Below are positions 14,675 to 27,473 of a stretch of 64,000 nt of DNA, piece by piece; positions within the stretch are counted from its first letter, which is position 1; every line of letters begins with the position of its first letter. Below the pieces are notes generated by a model. That model was not told where the DNA came from and did no database searches. It saw nothing but the letters and a program-made list of their open reading frames with translations. The translations under genes and the position numbers were made by a program. The stretch spans positions 113,804,214 through 113,868,213 of the forward strand of contig NC_085047.1 in assembly GCF_963662255.1 (NCBI RefSeq). Reading direction: 5' to 3'. The DNA comes from Cinclus cinclus. Its lineage: Eukaryota; Chordata; Aves; Passeriformes; Cinclidae.

Positions 14675-15287
14675 GGGATAACGTGATCCTCTATTTTCCC
14701 CTAACAGTCAAGTCAGGATTTTGTTGTGAAGACTCTTGCAAGGTGAGATCTCTCCAAGGAGCTGTTTCTCTCTCTTCAGAACATCAAGTCCTCAAACACC
14801 AGGCTGAGCTGCAGATCAGATTTTATTTTGCCACTGAGCTTTTCGTACCTCACACTGAAATATCGCAGAGGAAGGAGCACCCCTCTCCCACCCCAGCTTC
14901 TGCTGGGGGTCCTGCAGGATGAAAATCAGCTCCTGGGTTTGCTTGAGCAGAGCAAACTCCTCAAAGCCATTTGGCAAACCCCTCAATCACAAGGGCAGCC
15001 GTGAGGGAATTGGGGTGCCAGGGTGATATTACCTCTTTAGCATGTTGCTGATTAATGATTTGGTGGAGAACACTGGAATTCATCCCATCTAATTAGGATG
15101 TTGAAGTAAGAGCTGGCTAAACTTTGTTCATACAAGGGAAAAAAAAAGGTGCAGCTGATGTTATCAGCCTCATTCCTGTCTTGGCAGAAAGTGGATTTTC
15201 TTCTGGTGTTGACTGCTATTCTCTAAGGACTGAACTCTCTCTAGAAATTATTTTGATTTTTCTTTAACTGCTTTGATATTAAAGAAA

Positions 15288-15700
15288 TTACAGAATCAGG
15301 TCGTAGTTGAGGCTAGAAATAGCTCTCTGAGGTTGAGTTCTGCCCCTTTGCTCAAAGCAGGGTCAGCTACAACAGATTTCCTTAGGACCATGTCCAGACA
15401 AATTTCTAGTGTCTCCAAGGATGGAGTACTCAACAGCTTCTCTGGGAAAATTGTTCCCAGGACTTGATTACAATCACAATTTAAAAAATTAATTTTTTGG
15501 TGTTAAGTGGAACCTCACATATTTCAGCCTGTGCCCATTTCCTCTTGCCCTTTCCCTGGGCAGCACTGAGGTCACAGCATCTTCTTTACCCCTGTCAGCT
15601 GCTTTTACACACAGCCAAGGGTTCCCCTTGAATCTTCTCTCCTCCAGGCTAAGGAGTCTCAGCTCTATCAGCATTATTTTTCCCATATTTTTCAGCCAAT
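15288..15700 (-). mobile_element. CR1 LINE fragment, antisense on + strand
   Basis: Reading the + strand gives the reverse-complement CR1 3' region in order: 'acagaatca', a 'gctcaaagcagggtcagcta' stretch, 'ccatgtccagacaaatttctag', 'tctccaaggatgga', 'cttctctgggaaa', then 'tgcccatttcctcttgccct' and 'cttctctcctccaggctaaggagtc'. The match is diverged, with an AT-rich patch near 15470-15505. It is a dead, old copy. Confidence 0.8.
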
Positions 15701-16079
15701 AATTGTCTTTGAGGTAAGGTCTTTCTGTGGACCCATGTCTCTTGTATCAGAAACTTTCAGAGTGTGTCTGAATCCATCCCAAGCAGAGGGGAAGGATCAT
15801 CTCCATCAAGCTCTCAGCAATGCAATCAAAAATAAAAAAGTCAAACTATCCTAATGCAGCCCAGGCTGATTTTGTCCCTCAACTCAAACCTCTTTTGAAT
15901 CTTACCATAATATAATGTTTTCTGTGACATTTCAATTTTTTAAGGTGACATTTATTTATGCAAAGAACCCGTTCCAGCAACAAACTTGGCAAGTCTTGGC
16001 AGCATTAATCGTGTTTCTCGTACCTCTACTCTGACACAGACAGCCCTAACTTCACCCAGACCCAAATCTGGCCTTGTTA

Positions 16080-16520
16080 GTGCAATAATTGGCCCACAGT
16101 GATAAGACCTACCCCTCATTAATGAGGTTTTTATGGCTTTTGGGCTGGAGCTGACTCACACCTGGCCAGATCAAGGGATGGATGGAATTAACACACAACT
16201 GTCTGCATGTGGCCATGGAGACAGGCCTTTCCCCTTAGGCTGTAAATAAATCAGGGAGAAAATGATTATTTACTGTGGTATTGGGCCACTGCTTATAATC
16301 AGGTCTCTATAGGTGAATATAGTTTGGATAATGCATGAAAGAACTGTACCCCTGCTAACATCCTCACCATTTGAGAAGGGGCAGTCATTTTGCTAATTGA
16401 GCATTTTTTTTAATCTTAGGCACACAGATCTATGTGATTTAGTGTTCTTATTAATCCAGCTAGTGATGAATCTCTGAATGATAATTTGGTATGCTATGAT
16501 TTAGCCTTGTGACTTTTCCT
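16080..16520. promoter_or_regulatory. Candidate conserved non-coding element (homeodomain-site rich)
   Basis: The segment contains a perfect 14-bp palindrome CCTCATTAATGAGG at 16114-16127. Further TAAT/ATTA, CTAATTGAG and TAATCCAGCTAGTGATG motifs lie within about 400 bp, and there are no simple repeats or CR1 similarity. Such texture is often seen in developmental enhancers. This is inference from motif density only; conservation was not measured. Confidence 0.2.
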
Positions 16521-19167
16521 AATCCTCCACCTTCCTTTCTTCCCCTTTAAGTTACTCAGAGATTGGTACTCAAGAGTAAAGTTGAAGAACTGGGTTTCCT
16601 ATTGATCACTCATTCACATTTTTTTTGCCATTACCAGCATAATTCAAAGCCACGTATATACATACATATACATATTTATAAACATATGTGAGTTCCTGTA
16701 ATCTTTTATTGTACTGTTTGAGCCTTAATTAAGAAGCAGGCCCGTGTTGTACTCAGCTTAGTAGAGAAAACTATAAACAAATTTTTAAAAAAATATTCTC
16801 AGTTGCAGAGAGCACGCAATAGGTTTCAGGTAGAGAAGAGTTGGTAAGCACAAGAAATAAAGTTGACCAGGGTGTTTTGGAAAGGTAAGGAATGCTTAGG
16901 AAAAAAGTCAGCAAAAGTTACAGGCTATCCCTTTCGTAATTCATAAAGTACATGACCATGACATCATCCAGATATAGTGACAGAGTGAGGACCTGAGAAC
17001 AGATTGGGGGCGATTTTCTTTGGTCCTTCAGGGTATTATTCCTTCCATGGAATGAAGAGGATGAGAGTGATACAGCCACGTGGCACCACACAGGGATGAC
17101 CAGGACTTGGGGAGCAGGAAAAGTGGTGTCTGATTATTTGCTGACTGGAAATGAGAAGATGCCTTCAGATTCAAGGCTCTTGTTGGAAATAGAAAGGAGG
17201 ATTTTCTGTTTGTATAATTTCGGCTTTTTTATCTGTATTTTTTTTTTTTTTTCCTAGAGAGTTATGATGTAAGCCAGTTGGTTTCTGTGACCTACCTTGG
17301 GTGGAGCATGGTACTGAAATGTTCATTTGAGGACTATTTTATGTTGTAATCTTGGCTCCTTTTCCTGCATCTGTTGTGAGACATTATTTCACACAGGCAA
17401 ATGCATTCAGAGGCAATTTTTTTTTTTAATTTATTTCCACAATACACTGGATGGCAAATTTCATCTTTTTTAAAAGCATCCTGAAGCTCGTGTTTTCAGA
17501 CACCTCTGTTGAGAAAGAAATCTCTGCATCTTGTGAGGTTGGAAGGTATTTCTAATGATGAAACATGAGCCTTGCTAATTTAAACGATTCATTTGGATCT
17601 GAAAGACTGTGATTCTCACTGCTAGAAAAACATTGGCTTATGTAAAAGCAGGTGCATGGAAGTTTAGCAGTTACACACATCCTACTTTCGCTTCCTTGCA
17701 GATGAATTCTTAGTTTCCAAAGGTACAGCATATTTTGAAAGCAAGCAGTCGTTCTGTTAACTAGGAGTTGCTAATTGTGAAAAAAAAAAGCAGTGCAGTT
17801 CTTCCTATAGATGTTGTAACTAATCAGGCACAAAAAGAGGTTTTCCATGAATCTCTCTACAGCCATGGGAACCCAGTGGAGAAAGGTGTTTTGGGGATAG
17901 CACTGAAGTTTTTTTTCATATACAAGAATATTTCACAGACGATTTCTTAAAAACAATGTGAAGTCATGAAGTTTTATCATCAGATCTCTTTCACAAGCCT
18001 GGTGTTTCTCTGTTTCCCCCCAAGAGATATAAATTAAGACATTATCTCTGCAGTACTTGCAGATGAATCTCTGCAGCATTGCCTCGCAGAGGTGAAATAA
18101 ATCCAAGCCATTTGGAGAAAACTCAGCATTCATAAATATTATCAGCTCATCCACAGATAACAATATGGCATTGAACCATTTAGTACCAGGTTACAAATCC
18201 TTAGCAGCCTGAAAATCGGTTTTATTTTTTTTAAGTAACACAAATAGCTCTGGTTTGATGGCTTGATTTCTTTGGATTGACATAAACTGGGAATAAAATC
18301 TGCCTCTTTTTTGGTGACAATATGATTTTTAGGGATATATTATTGAAGGAACCTGAATGTTCAACGCTTCTTGAGGCCAACAGCCTGACCCTTGCACTGT
18401 CCAACACTGAGCAATCAGTGAAATTCTGTAAAAAGTGATTTTCAGCCACAAAAGCTCAGCTCTTGCACTGAGGTGAGGCAAAGTCTCTTGTCCCTTCCCT
18501 ATCTTTCCTGCAGCTTGGCACTTTTTTTCAGGGTGTAGAATAATTCAAAGCAATTGTGCTCCAGAACATGCAATAGAGAGGCACAGAGCTGATTGTGAAC
18601 CCAATCTGATTTTAAAGGCTGGAGGGAAAAATCTTCTTTTGTTTTGTTCTTTTTTTTTTTCTTTCATGTCACCACATGGAAGCTGTCAGTATTTTAAATT
18701 CTTGGCAGAATGTGATGAGCTGTAAGTGTGAAACTCCAGTTTTCAGATATCTCTCCAGTGAAAAAAAGAAAAAAAGAGAGAGAAAGTCAAGAAAATATAG
18801 GTATAAAGGAGCCTTCTCAGAATGGAGTGACCTTAATTTCATCCATGTTCTATTGGAAGACCATGTAAGGTGTAAATATATATATATATTTTTACTTAAT
18901 AATAATAATTACAAATAATTGCTAATAATTACAAATGTTATTTAGACTGCAGAATTATTTACCTCAGGAAGTCATTAAGTTAATTCTAAGCCTCATACTC
19001 CAAAGTTTGAGACTATCTTCAGTCATGGGGGAATGAGGCTTAGAATTCCTGAGTTCTGTGTGAAGTTTGAACTCTGTGGTGAACCTAAGCTTTGCCCCTA
19101 CTGACTTCTAGGAGTGATTATTTTTATGGTTTAATAACACATTGTGTGAAGAAGAATTTCCTCTTAG

Positions 19168-19255
19168 TGTTTATTTATTTATTTATTTAATATAGAAATT
19201 ATTTATTTTATTTATATTTTAATATAAATAAAATTAACTATTTTAATTAATTTAC
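19168..19255. repeat. TTTA-rich low-complexity tract
   Basis: Runs of TTTA (about five units) pass into TTTAT/TAAAT-type sequence that is nearly pure A/T. It is a simple microsatellite with degeneration. Confidence 0.8.
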
Positions 19256-21254
19256 AGAGCCATCTTGCTAAGCTTGCTCTTCTTTTTTTACATCCCAGGT
19301 GAGCCCCCATTTGATTTAGCAGTTACAAACCAAACAAAGCTCTACATGCTTACACACATTCACATTTATTTTATACACAGCCACTTTCTCCTTGAGAAGG
19401 GAGAAAAGGGGAAAAAAAGCAATTTTAAGAGCAAGAAATACTGTTGTAAAAGATTGGTCTGAACTGAAGGACACAATTATATGTTTGGCAAATGTTTTTA
19501 CCTTTGAAGCAATCAGTGGAAGCCTGAGGGAGACAAAGTTTTAGAACATTAGAGCCAGGAACTTTGTTTTTAATAATACATGAAATTGCCTTAGTAAATC
19601 CTTATGGAAACTGTTACAGCAGAAGGTAATGGCTGGTTTTAGTTAATGACCCATTAAAATGTTAGCAAAGCAACACTAACTGTGATATTTGTTGAGAATC
19701 AGTTTCAAAGGGATAATTAATATTAAAATCTGATGTTGATTTATTAACCAATTCATTTTTAAGGTATTATTTCTACCTGCAGCAATGAGTGCAGGCTGCA
19801 ATAGTAAATCAGTAATTTCATGAGGGTTAATAATCTCTTTTGCTCCAATTAGGCAACAGAAGGAAGAAATAGCTGTCCCTTCCCATGGATGTTATTGCAG
19901 AGGTAAATTTCTGTCATGGATGATGCTTTGAAATAATGTTCCTGCTGTGGGACACCCACAAATCTGGGCCATACAAAAGCAGCAGAGATGAAGACCCAGT
20001 TTTGCCTGATTAGGCTGGTGGAAAGGACATTCAATCAATTCTAAGAGAAAGCATAAAAAACCCACGGGCCTCTTACAACCAAGAAACTGCATTGGTTGAT
20101 ATAATTTTACCCACTTCTTTAGTGTAATTACTGATTAACTACTTTTTGTGCTTGTGTCACAGCCCAAACTCTCAGTTCTGCAGAACAGGAGACTCAGAGG
20201 CACATCCTTGTGGCTGTGCCTGCTGTTGGAATCAGTGCTGTTTTGGCAAGGTTGGCATCTGTTCTATGGGGATAATTCTCCTTTGATGGGTATTACAGGT
20301 TCCTGTCACCCATATATCTGCTCCTGCTTTGTTTTTACCTCAGATAAGGTAATGCCAAAGAAATCCACCCTGTACTTCAAGGGAAGGGTGGCAAAGTCTG
20401 TGCTGGCACTTTTTGAGGAGCAGGTCTCATGTTCTGGGGTAAGCCTCATGAAATTATCATGTTCTGTACATTGTTTTATGTCGCTCTATGAAATTCTGGA
20501 ATTATTGGTCATGGATTTCATCTTCGTTGCTTCTCAGAAGCCAGGGGTGCAAATTCCCCAGACGAACCTTTCCCTGAGTTCATACAAAGCTGAAATTCAA
20601 GCACATTCTTGATGTGTTCATTAGCAAGCCTTGCCTCCCTGAGCAATCACCTGCTCTCAGCAGGCTTCCTTCCCTTTTCCTCTCTTCAGTGTGTGCCAGC
20701 CTGTGCCATGTCCTGGATCCCTGTGGCCTTTCACGAGAGCTTCACTGCTTCTTGAAGTTTTGTTTTTTTTTTTTCATCCTGAAGAGCAAAGTTTTTTCTC
20801 CTTCAGCTCCGCAAGTGGAGTCACTGAGGTAATAGAGATATAAAAAGTGTGGCTGAGGTCTACCAGTTCCTGCCCCTCGAGGGTTCTGGTGCTGTGACAC
20901 TCAAGTAGTTCTATCTGGTAGTTAGACTCCTTTTTCTTGTTAGTAAATAGCATTGGGGTAGGGCTGAGCTGCTCAAACGTTTCTCTGGGGGGTGAAATTG
21001 TAGTTCCAGCACAAGAGAGGCCAAGTGAGAGGCCAGGTCTCACATCCATCATGGGGTGGCAGAAGGCAAAGCCATGCCAGGAGGTGCTTTCCTGCCTGGA
21101 CATGTCCAGGCACAATCAAACACAATAAAGAGGTCATTTAACAACCATTATAAGCCAGCTATCCTCTGAATGGACTCCTGCCAGAGATATTTTGGCCAGT
21201 CACCTACAGAGAGCATTCATCTGATGTTGACCAACAGCTCCGTTTTCCATTGTG

Positions 21255-21258
<4 letters not shown>

Positions 21259-21292
<34 letters not shown>
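21259..21292. repeat. (GT)17 microsatellite
   Basis: Seventeen uninterrupted GT dinucleotides. The tract is long enough to be length-polymorphic and has Z-DNA-forming potential. Confidence 0.95.
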
Positions 21293-21299
<7 letters not shown>

Positions 21300-24200
21300 T
21301 TTTTGAACACTTGGATTATTTGCCAATCAGTTTGAGATGCCTGTCTATGAACAGTTTACTTTGGGGCCAGTGGGCCAAGAGAAAATGAGCCTGACTTGTC
21401 ACAGACCTCTCAGGTACAAGGCACTGCCAGGGTGGTGAGGGAAGACAGAGCTAAATAAAAAAAGTAAAAAGCAATTTGTCCATGAAGAAGTGTGGAGAAA
21501 AGTGTCCGGTGGAGAAACATCTTTTGTGTAATCTGAAATCCTTTGTATTCTCTTAAAAAACTAACAGCATCACTGTAAAAATATTAATAAAGGCAGAGCT
21601 GATTCATGACTCAGTGACAAATCCACCGACTGGTTATTGCTGATCTACTGCTATAGGAAGTTTTCACATGCTGATTTTTTCAGCATGACACTGGAACAGG
21701 AAACAACTGACCCCAATGAAAGGTTCCCCAAATGCAGCACTGTCTTGAGCTTTGCCTCTTTGAAGAGAAAGCAGATTTATTTGGGGTTATTGCCATGTCA
21801 AAGGAAATTAGTTCAGTCATGCTGTTTCCTTATTGGTACCACCTACTGTTTGCAGTTGCTGGGAATCACTAAAAACACTCTAGATCTGCTTTTAGTTGAT
21901 ACAGATAGTGCTACATTTCAGGAGAATGAGGACTGCTTTTTTTAGGAAGCATTATTTAAACATCTGCTCAAGAAACTGTCTCCTGTCCAAAATGTCTTGC
22001 CCTATTTTTGAGTCTTTCTTTCTCTTCTCCACAGGTGAACTGTGGTAAGACACAGCTCTGAAAACCACAGGAGTCCTCTGGGATGATAAAGGGAAGTGGG
22101 GTTGAGGCATACTCAGAAAGATAACTTTGCCTTTTAATTTATAGCAGTAACAGCAGCTCAGCAGCAGTTCCCTGTGACAAAAATTCTAATGCTGCCTTGC
22201 CTGAGAAAACCTTCCCTGGTCCGTGACAGCACTGTGAAGACACTGGTCATTTTGATTTTGGCTTGGGTAAAGCCTGAAGCTGAGCTCTGTATAAAGCCAG
22301 TGGTCAGGTAGAGGTGACAGAGGGAGATTTTTATTTGGCCTTGGAGGCTTTTTAGATGTCTTGGCCTAGTTTATTGGCCATGTTATTTTTAAATTTTGTT
22401 AGGGAGTGCTACCAAAAATCACATACAGGGAATGATGCTGTGTAGTTCCTCACCTGCCCTGAGGAGAGGATTCACAGGTCTGAAGTGACCTCCCCACTCT
22501 GTATGTTTAATGTGCAGCTGAGAGGGCAAAGCAAAATAAAAGCCCAGGACATGCTCCCCTAAGCTTACTTAAAACACCCACCTTTGATATTTACCTAATC
22601 CAGCTCTGATACTTGGAATGAGCACTTTGGTTGGAACTCAAGCGAGGCTGGGGCTTGGAAAAATGCCAGCTTGCTGATCCTCTGACTGATGAAGACTGAG
22701 GAAAACAACTGGAAGATTTGGCAGAAATTATATCAGCATCCCTGATTGAGAGTGTGCACCTGCCACTCGCTGTTCAAGTCTGAAACTCAGGTTTTTCAAA
22801 ATTTACACCTGCTCCTTTTTCATGTTTAGTTAAAAGTTGTTGACAAGACTGTGTTTTATTATCTGTGCATCTATTTCTTTTCCCTAATGTGGGATGTCAG
22901 GGCTCAGCATGAGACTGTTTGGAACTTGAGCTGGCCTGGATGTGAGGAGAGAGCCTGTCATGACCTGCCACATGCTCAGACACATTGAGCCAGACCCAGA
23001 TGTTCGGGGAAGAGGGGGAAGAATGACTTGAGCATGAGCATGAGCATGGTTGCTGAAAATATGGCTGTTTTGGGATGGGAAGGGGCCTTGCTCACCCACT
23101 GAAATAGGTTTTGTTCCATCTGGCTGTAGGTTTCAGAAGCACCCATCCCTCTGAAGAGCAACTAACCCAGGAACGGTGGCATAAATCTCTGTGAGAATGG
23201 ATCCTGTGGAATAATTGCAGCTAGACAGACTAAAATATATTATAGCACAACCAGATGCTGAGAAGAGTTAACTGGGCATGGGCTGTCCTTCCTTCCTTCC
23301 CTATTCTCTCTTTCCCTCCCCTCCACTCCTCACATTTTATTCCTTAACACACACAGATTCAGAACAATAACTGAGATAACAGTTCTGCCTGTTGCTCATC
23401 CAGCCTGCAGAGAAGGTCGAGGTAATTTCAGCTAATTACAGAGGGCAAAACTGATCCTCAGTTACCTCTGGTGCGGTATTAATAAAGCTTTCACATGAAG
23501 ATAAGATCTTTCATAAGATCCTTCATAATGTTATCTCTTAGAACTATCTCCATAACAATATATGTAGTATTAGAGAGATATATATAGTTGTACTTGCATT
23601 TTTAATGACTTTGGATACTCGTAGAAAAAAAGAAAGTGCCAGGCAGACGACAGAAGGGCTTGAGAACAAACTGCAAGGAGGCTTTCATGAATTAGAAATC
23701 AAAAATTCTGTTTAAAAAATCAGAGGGTATGGAAGAGTCTCTATAAATTCTAAGGTTATTATGTACATTGCTGTAGGTTTTTGTGCAAAAAACCTTGCAG
23801 CATCAGAGTATCACTGCAGGACTATCTCTAGAGCTGCCTCCTGGCATGAAGATGCTGATTTTGGAGGCATGAAAATCTCATCTGGCTCCCCAGGACCTGC
23901 TGGTCTGCTGCACTTCTGCCAACAGGAGCGTGGAGATGGAGTAGAAGTGTCCCTCCTGTTTTCCCCATTTGTCACCCCATACTCAAACCCCAAGAGCACA
24001 GGCTTTGAAAATGTGAGAATCATAACTGAGTGCATTCCTTCTTGCTTTGGAGAAGAACTCCAACTCTTTTTGTGGCATCTTCTAAGTCACAAATGATCAG
24101 TGTGAAAAAAAATATGGAAAAAGACTATTTTGGAAAAAAAGTAGGAGCAGGGTATTAAGTCTCCTAGGCAAGTGAGCTGCCACAAGAAGACAGGATAACT

Positions 24201-24854
24201 GGGATCAATCATTTATTTAATATTTGTCAGGTGATAATTTGAACCCAACTCTCTCTCTGTTGGACATAGAATGAGTGCAGAAGTCAATTGTCTTCTCCTC
24301 TGCCTCTCCTGAGAGAACCCAGCCTGCTGGTTCCTCTGGGCCTCTTCAGGGTGAGTGTCAGGGCACTTTTCTTATAGATGTTTCCCAGTGTTTCTCCATT
24401 TATTTCCCTTGAGTCCCATTTTACATGACCTAACACTTCTGCATGAACCATCAGGACACGGGGTACTACATGAAGTTGGGAGTTCCAAAATTATGAGACC
24501 ACCTAAAACTTGGCTTTTGCAATATGGACAATTTCTGTGCCTGAATCTCTTGGTGGATTAGCCCTTGGCTTCCCTGGGCTTTAGTTCTTCTTTGGCACAG
24601 GAGTAACAAAACACCCCAAACTTACGCGGATGCTGTGGGAGACAAGTGCACAAAAGGTTGTCAAGGATTCTGAGGAGGGACGAGAAGGAGCTCTGAGGTG
24701 AGTCCTGAGGAGGAGTCTGGGTCACATCGCTTTGTGTCATTAAGAAAAAGAAAGATCCTGTGCATAATTATCCTGTTTTACCATTGATACATCCCCAAAC
24801 ATTCACTACTGATCCTCATGAAAGCTTTTGCAGTAGAATTTCTGACTTAGACAA

Positions 24855-24962
24855 TACTCTCAGGCACAGAGTGGGATTCTTGGGGTGTCCTGTGAAGAGC
24901 CAGGAGCTGAACTTGGTAATTTAGATGGGTCCCTTGCAACTCAGCCCATTCTGTGATCCTGA
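24855..24962 (+). mobile_element. CR1 LINE 3' end, sense on + strand
   Basis: Landmarks in order: CAGGCACAGAGTGGGATTCT, TTGGGGTGTCCTGTG, a 'gccaggagctgaact' segment, 'gatgggtcccttgcaactca' and a terminal 'cattctgtgatcct'. This is the extreme 3' end of an avian CR1 subfamily, 5'-truncated and non-coding. Confidence 0.8.
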
Positions 24963-26122
24963 GAATCAGGAAGCCAACTGCAAAATTATTTAATACAAAG
25001 CCCGACAATAAAATCATCTTTTTTTCCCCCTTTGCTGGTTTAAGAAACCATTTTGATAATTTCAAATCAACAAGAGAATATTTGTTACACAACTGAGCGC
25101 CATTTCTTTTTGAGGGGGGTGTATATAATATATAAAGGAAAATGTTTCTGGGCACAAAACACCTGCTAACCACCCTATAATAAAGAAAATGGCACTGTTC
25201 TACAGAACTTTGGCTGAGATTTTCATTTAATTTATGCAACAAGTGAGAGGAAGACAAGTCCATGTTTAGAATCTCACAAACAATTAATTCAGTGTTTTTG
25301 CAGTTTGCCTTGATTTGAAAATTGATAATTCCCCCCCCCTCCCTTTTTTCCCCCCTAACTGTTCTTTAGCAGCTATTGTAAAGTATTGCATTTGCTTGTA
25401 GAACCAGTAATAAGTTCTCAGAAGACGACTCAGCTCAGGAATTTACACTTAATTAATTCATAGCCAATGAAAACCAACTTTTAATTACTGATTTAGGTAT
25501 TGAGAAGAAAGGAGACATTCGGCTAAACAAACATTTAAAGAAATATCTTTCATTCCCAAGACCCAAGTCCAGCCCAGACCCCCTCCTCCCCTTTCCTGCC
25601 CTCCTCTTCATCACTGCCAATATTTGCATCCTTCCAGCTGCTCAAAGCCATACTTTGGATTTTGTTTGTAACATCTCCCTCTTTCTCCCACCTCATGCAC
25701 CCAAAGCTTGCTGCCTTTGACTCAGCATGAGCGTGGCCTGGCACTTTTTTCTCCCCATAACCTCATCATCTCTCTGTTCCCCACTGTAGATATTCTCTCT
25801 CTGCAGGAGCTTGCTTTCTGTCCATCCAAGTCCATGTGCACAGACCTGTCTCATCCCAAAACCCAGAAGATAATTTGCCTTTTCAATATAAAAAAGTAAA
25901 CCAACGTTTCCATGTTTTAAACACTTTGGTAACGCCGCATCTACTATTTTGTGTTATTCATCAATTCAAGTGCTCATGTACCACATCCTCCATCTCTTTT
26001 ATTATTTCTTTTTGTTGTTGCTGTTTTATTGAGGAGTTTTATGCCTTTATCACAGACCCCTCTTCAGCTCCCTATAAAACCACCTCAGCTTTTCTTCCAT
26101 ACAGCCTCTACATGGTGATGTT
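24963..26122. other. Non-coding region, no gene recognised
   Basis: The minus-strand 138-codon frame covering 24847-25263 overlaps the CR1 fragment and is a chance frame. The region includes a C/T-rich run near 25331-25357. No exon or RNA gene was recognised. Confidence 0.5.
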
Positions 26123-26186
26123 CAGTTAATGGTGGGACAGGAAGATCGTGGAGGTCTCTTCCAACTTATATGATTCCGTGGTTCTG
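26123..26186 (+). mobile_element. Short CR1 3'-end remnant
   Basis: The sequence reads 'gtggaggtctcttccaactt' followed by 'atatgattccgtggttctg', matching the last about 60 bp of CR1 including a degraded terminal repeat. It is short and diverged. Confidence 0.6.
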
Positions 26187-26639
26187 CAAGTCATGAAGTG
26201 CCCAGGGCCTCTGTGACCATTTCAAATGCCAGTTTCCACCCTCTTCTCAGTGTGGCTACACTTTCCCTTTGAGCTAAAACAATTTTAATGTCTTTTCACC
26301 TTGAGCTGCTGCTCATCTGTGCAAGCACCTGAAGTGAAGATGCTTCACTTTTCTCGTGCAGAGCATGAGCTAAATATCTGTGGGATCCAGGTCTAGGGTC
26401 TGGGCTTGGATCTCACACTGCCACCATTCCAGGAGAAAATGCTACATACAGAGAACTCCAGCACCCTCTCTCCGATTTATACACTAGTGGGAAATCAACT
26501 TAATCCATTCATTTGCAATTCGGCAAGGATATCTCAAGCAGGAAAGGTCAGTAGCCAGAATAAATGATGTACAATACACACCATTTCGTAAAAATTATCA
26601 AAAGCCCTATAGAACAAAGTGAACACTGCCTTAAACATA
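26187..26639. other. Flank upstream of CpG island A
   Basis: Ordinary AT-moderate sequence lies immediately upstream of the CpG island. No TATA box is clearly placed relative to a start site and no exon was recognised. It may hold proximal promoter elements of the gene starting in island A, but none is evident. Confidence 0.4.
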
Positions 26640-26658
26640 GACCAGCATGAGTTTTTCC

Positions 26659-26842
26659 CGCTGGTCCCTCCGGAGCGGCACCTGGGATGGCGACTGGGGC
26701 ACTCTCGGTGCACACACCGGTATTGGCGCATCGCAGCCCCTCTCCCAGCGCCTCTTTCTTCAGGTCTCGCTTTCCCCCGCGCTGTGCGGACCCGGTGGTG
26801 CTCTATGACTGCGGAGGGCTGGGGTTAGCGCTGGTCCCTCCG
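26659..26842. repeat. 14-bp direct repeat pair at the 5' edge of island A
   Basis: CGCTGGTCCCTCCG occurs at 26659-26672 and again at 26829-26842, 170 bp apart. Each is followed by a loosely similar stretch containing TGGCGA at 15 and 19 bases. Only the second copy has a counterpart in island B (38572-38585). It may be a remnant of an older local duplication, or a reused binding site. Confidence 0.45.
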
Positions 26843-26953
26843 CCGCGCCGGGAGGCAGGGGTGGCGAGCAGCGGGCTCCGAGCGCTCCGAGCTGCCCGAG
26901 AGCGAGCCAGGAGGGGAGCGGAGAGCGAGGCAAGGAGCACGAAAAGGAGGAAG

Positions 26954-27004
26954 ATGTGCCCGCCTGCCCGCCCGCCTGCCGCGGGGCAGAGGGGAACCGT
27001 GTGA
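26954..27004 (+). other. Upstream ORF 1 in the leader of copy A (16 codons)
   Basis: An ATG at 26954 opens a 16-codon frame (starting MCPPARPPAAG) that stops at 27002-27004, far upstream of the main start at 27474. The -3 base is A, a fair initiation context. If the transcript starts upstream of it, this frame could dampen translation of the main start. It is identical in copy B (38697-38747). It is a candidate only, because the transcription start is unknown. Confidence 0.3.
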
Positions 27005-27117
27005 GGAGCAGCAAGAGCAGCATCAGGAGGAGGAGAAGGAGGAAGCGAGCGAGGAGCCGGCTCGCCGCGGCTCGGGGCCGGCCGCCGCAGCCGCCGCTGC
27101 TGCTGCTGCTGCCGGGG

Positions 27118-27312
27118 ATGCCGGTGTGGCCGCGCCGGAGGATTTTGTCACCTGTGGCCCTGCCCCCGCCGCCCTGCGGGCGCCTCCCCGAGCCAAGGAC
27201 ACACCTGGGCCCCGCCGCGCTCCCGCCCCCCGCCCCCGCCGCCGGCCGCCTCTTCCCCCGCCCGAGCGCCGGGCGAGTGTCGGCGGAGCCGCGGGGCTGC
27301 AGGCGGGGCTGA
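27118..27312 (+). other. Upstream ORF 2 in the leader of copy A (64 codons)
   Basis: An ATG at 27118 opens a 64-codon Arg/Pro-rich frame that ends at TGA 27310-27312, before the main start codon. Its composition is that of translated CpG-island DNA, so a functional peptide is unlikely. A translation-regulating uORF is possible. The exact duplicate is 38861-39055. Confidence 0.25.
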
Positions 27313-27473
27313 GCGCTCGCTGGGCGGACGAGCGGCCCCGCAGGCTCCGAGCAGCCACCAGCCGAGCCAGGCGGCGGCCGGACCCGGTGCGCGCTGCCTG
27401 CCAGCTCCGGCCCGGCCGTGGGCGCGGCGGGCGAGGGCGAGCCCGGAGCGGGGAGCGGGGGAGCGGCGGGGGC

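Larger units (their letters stand above)
11019..15287. other. Non-coding region, no gene recognised
   Basis: The longest open frames (149 codons at 12364-12813 and 136 codons at 14020-14430) have no recognisable domain, poor start contexts and low-complexity tails, so I do not call them genes. The region holds a 15-A run at 12231-12245, a small 27-bp tandem duplication, a 16-T run at 14396-14411 and a possible structured element near 14615-14674. Confidence 0.55.
15701..24854. other. Non-coding region, no gene recognised
   Basis: No exon or RNA gene is recognised. The longest frame (154 codons, 20148-20612) has no known domain and is rich in Ser, Leu and Cys, as chance frames are. The region holds a (GT)17 repeat, a TTTA-rich tract near 19168-19250, TA-rich runs near 18878-18890 and 23577-23586, and three GAGCAT repeats near 23034-23052. 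A candidate conserved element is listed separately at 16080-16520. Confidence 0.55.

Noticed and set aside
20148..20612. 154-codon open frame
   Set aside because: No recognisable domain, no splice or promoter context, and a length within chance expectation for six frames of 64 kb.
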